Below are positions 63,036 to 64,000 of a stretch of 64,000 nt of DNA, piece by piece; within the stretch, counting starts at the first letter, position 1, and each line of letters starts with the position of its first letter. The notes beneath the pieces were generated by a model, which worked only from the letters and a program-made list of their open reading frames with translations, searched no databases and was not told the origin of the DNA. The stretch is from the NCBI RefSeq assembly GCF_050268245.1, contig NZ_JBNNGK010000012.1, forward strand, positions 62,001 to 126,000, read 5' to 3'. This DNA comes from JBNNGK01 sp050268245 (GTDB taxonomy: Bacteria > Pseudomonadota > Gammaproteobacteria > Enterobacterales > Enterobacteriaceae). The translations under genes were made by a program, and so were the position numbers.

Positions 63036-64000
63036 GTGGGCCCAGTAATGTTAGATGTCGCCGGCTTTGAGCTGGATGCTGAAGAACGAGAAATTTTGCA
63101 ACATCCCTTGGTCGGTGGGCTGATTTTGTTCACCCGCAATTTTCACGATGTGGAACAGTTGCGTGAACTGGTACGGCAGATCCGCAGTGCTTCGCATCAG
63201 CGGCTGGTGGTCGCGGTCGATCAGGAAGGGGGGCGAGTTCAGCGTTTTCACCACGGGTTTACCCGGTTGCCTGCTGCGCAGTCTTTTGCCGCGTTGAATG
63301 ATTGCCATGAAGCCGGTCGGTTAGCACAAGAAGCGGGTTGGCTGATGGCGGCAGAGATGATCGCACACGATATCGACATCAGTTTTGCGCCGGTGTTGGA
63401 TATTGGGCATGTCAGCGCAGCGATTGGTGAACGTGCATTCCATAGCGATCCAGCGCAGGCTCTGATCATGGCTGAACGTTTCATTCAGGGTATGCATAGC
63501 GCCGGCATGAAAGCGACGGGAAAACACTTCCCTGGTCATGGGGCGGTCAGCGCCGATTCCCATAAAGAAACGCCGCGCGATCCACGTCCATTGGCACGGA
63601 TTCGCGATCACGACATGAGCATCTTCCGTGAATTAATCAACCGTAAGCTGTTGGATGCCGTAATGCCGGCTCACGTCATCTACACCGAAGCTGATGCGCG
63701 TCCGGCTAGCGGTTCGCCGTATTGGTTAAAGCAGATCCTACGTGAAGAGTTGGGCTTCGGCGGTATTATTTTCTCTGATGATTTATCGATGGAAGGGGCG
63801 GCGATCATGGGCAGCTACGCTGAACGTGGTCAGGCTGCGCTGGATGCCGGGTGCGACATGATTTTGGTGTGCAATAACCGCGCGGGAGCGGTAAGCGTGT
63901 TGGATAACCTGTCCCCGGTCAAAGCAGAAAATGTGCAGCAGTTATATCATCGCGGGCAGTTCACCCGTCAGGAATTACGTGATTCCGCACGTTGGAAGTT
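63036..64000 (+). CDS. nagZ: Beta-N-acetylhexosaminidase NagZ (3' end outside window)
   Basis: Cytoplasmic GH3 glycosidase of peptidoglycan recycling that removes N-acetylglucosamine from anhydro-muropeptides. It starts at GTG 63036 with GTGAGGT seven bases upstream (GPVMLDVAGFELDAEERE). It contains AVDQEGGRVQRF, the catalytic His loop GKHFPGHGAVSADSH and the nucleophile Asp in FSDDLSMEGAAIMG. About 321 of about 340 codons are present; the reading frame is open at the window end. Confidence 0.97.
   Translation, partial: MGPVMLDVAGFELDAEEREILQHPLVGGLILFTRNFHDVEQLRELVRQIRSASHQRLVVAVDQEGGRVQRFHHGFTRLPAAQSFAALNDCHEAGRLAQEAGWLMAAEMIAHDIDISFAPVLDIGHVSAAIGERAFHSDPAQALIMAERFIQGMHSAGMKATGKHFPGHGAVSADSHKETPRDPRPLARIRDHDMSIFRELINRKLLDAVMPAHVIYTEADARPASGSPYWLKQILREELGFGGIIFSDDLSMEGAAIMGSYAERGQAALDAGCDMILVCNNRAGAVSVLDNLSPVKAENVQQLYHRGQFTRQELRDSARWK

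Noticed and set aside
1..64000. CRISPR arrays, rRNA genes, toxin-antitoxin or defence islands
   Set aside because: No regularly spaced repeats, no rRNA sequence and no recognisable toxin-antitoxin pair were seen on reading both strands.

Overview
The window reads as a chromosomal segment of an Enterobacterales bacterium, most likely Yersiniaceae (Serratia, Rahnella or Yersinia relatives). The grounds are recognised protein families and gene order, because no database search was possible. Two long blocks match the enterobacterial core order. One is uvrY-uvrC-pgsA followed by tRNA-Gly, tRNA-Cys and tRNA-Leu. The other is opgC/opgGH ... msyB ... mdtG-lpxL-trhO-yceI-yceJ ... solA-bssS-dinI-pyrC ... 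rne/rluC-yceF-yceD-rpmF-plsX-fabHDG-acpP-fabF-pabC-mltG-tmk-holB-tatD-ptsG-hinT-ycfL-lpoB-thiK-nagZ.

Layout. 1-3.6 kb: response regulator UvrY, excision nuclease UvrC, phosphatidylglycerophosphate synthase and a three-tRNA cluster with a terminator. 3.6-11.2 kb: an AT-rich accessory region directly downstream of tRNA-Leu. It holds a decayed IS3-family transposase, an esterase with an apparent homopolymer frameshift, a short TpsA-like haemagglutinin with no partner transporter in the window, a candidate small RNA, a 58-residue zinc-ribbon protein and several small proteins of unknown role. 11.2-21 kb: osmoprotectant transporter ProP, an unrecognised membrane protein, the second UvrC-type nuclease Cho, YlaC, small unannotated proteins, K+/H+ antiporter NhaP2 and an acyltransferase. 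20-26 kb: opgC divergent from opgGH (osmoregulated periplasmic glucans). 26-42 kb: YceK, MsyB, a POT-family peptide transporter, MdtG, LpxL, TrhO, YceI/YceJ, TqsA, an RcsA-like regulator, SolA, BssS, DinI with a LexA box, and PyrC with a PurR-like box and a probable translational-control leader. 42-48 kb: RNase E, whose upstream region contains a MITE-like repeat, then RluC and YceF. 48-58.7 kb: the yceD-rpmF-plsX-fab cluster and the pabC-mltG-tmk-holB-tatD run. 58.7-64 kb: ptsG with CRP- and Mlc-like sites, hinT-ycfL-lpoB-thiK, and nagZ cut off by the window end.

Most of the window is ordinary, compact core genome covering fatty-acid initiation, envelope synthesis, RNA processing and DNA repair. 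The points worth a second look are in the accessory region (structured leader of the haemagglutinin gene, candidate sRNA, Gly/Val-rich protein) and in regulatory DNA (repeat upstream of rne, pyrC leader, structured leader of the peptide transporter). Several genes under 60 codons, including rpmF, an acidic CxxC protein and a zinc ribbon, were found by direct reading. No CRISPR array, rRNA gene, intact prophage or unmistakable new defence system was seen.
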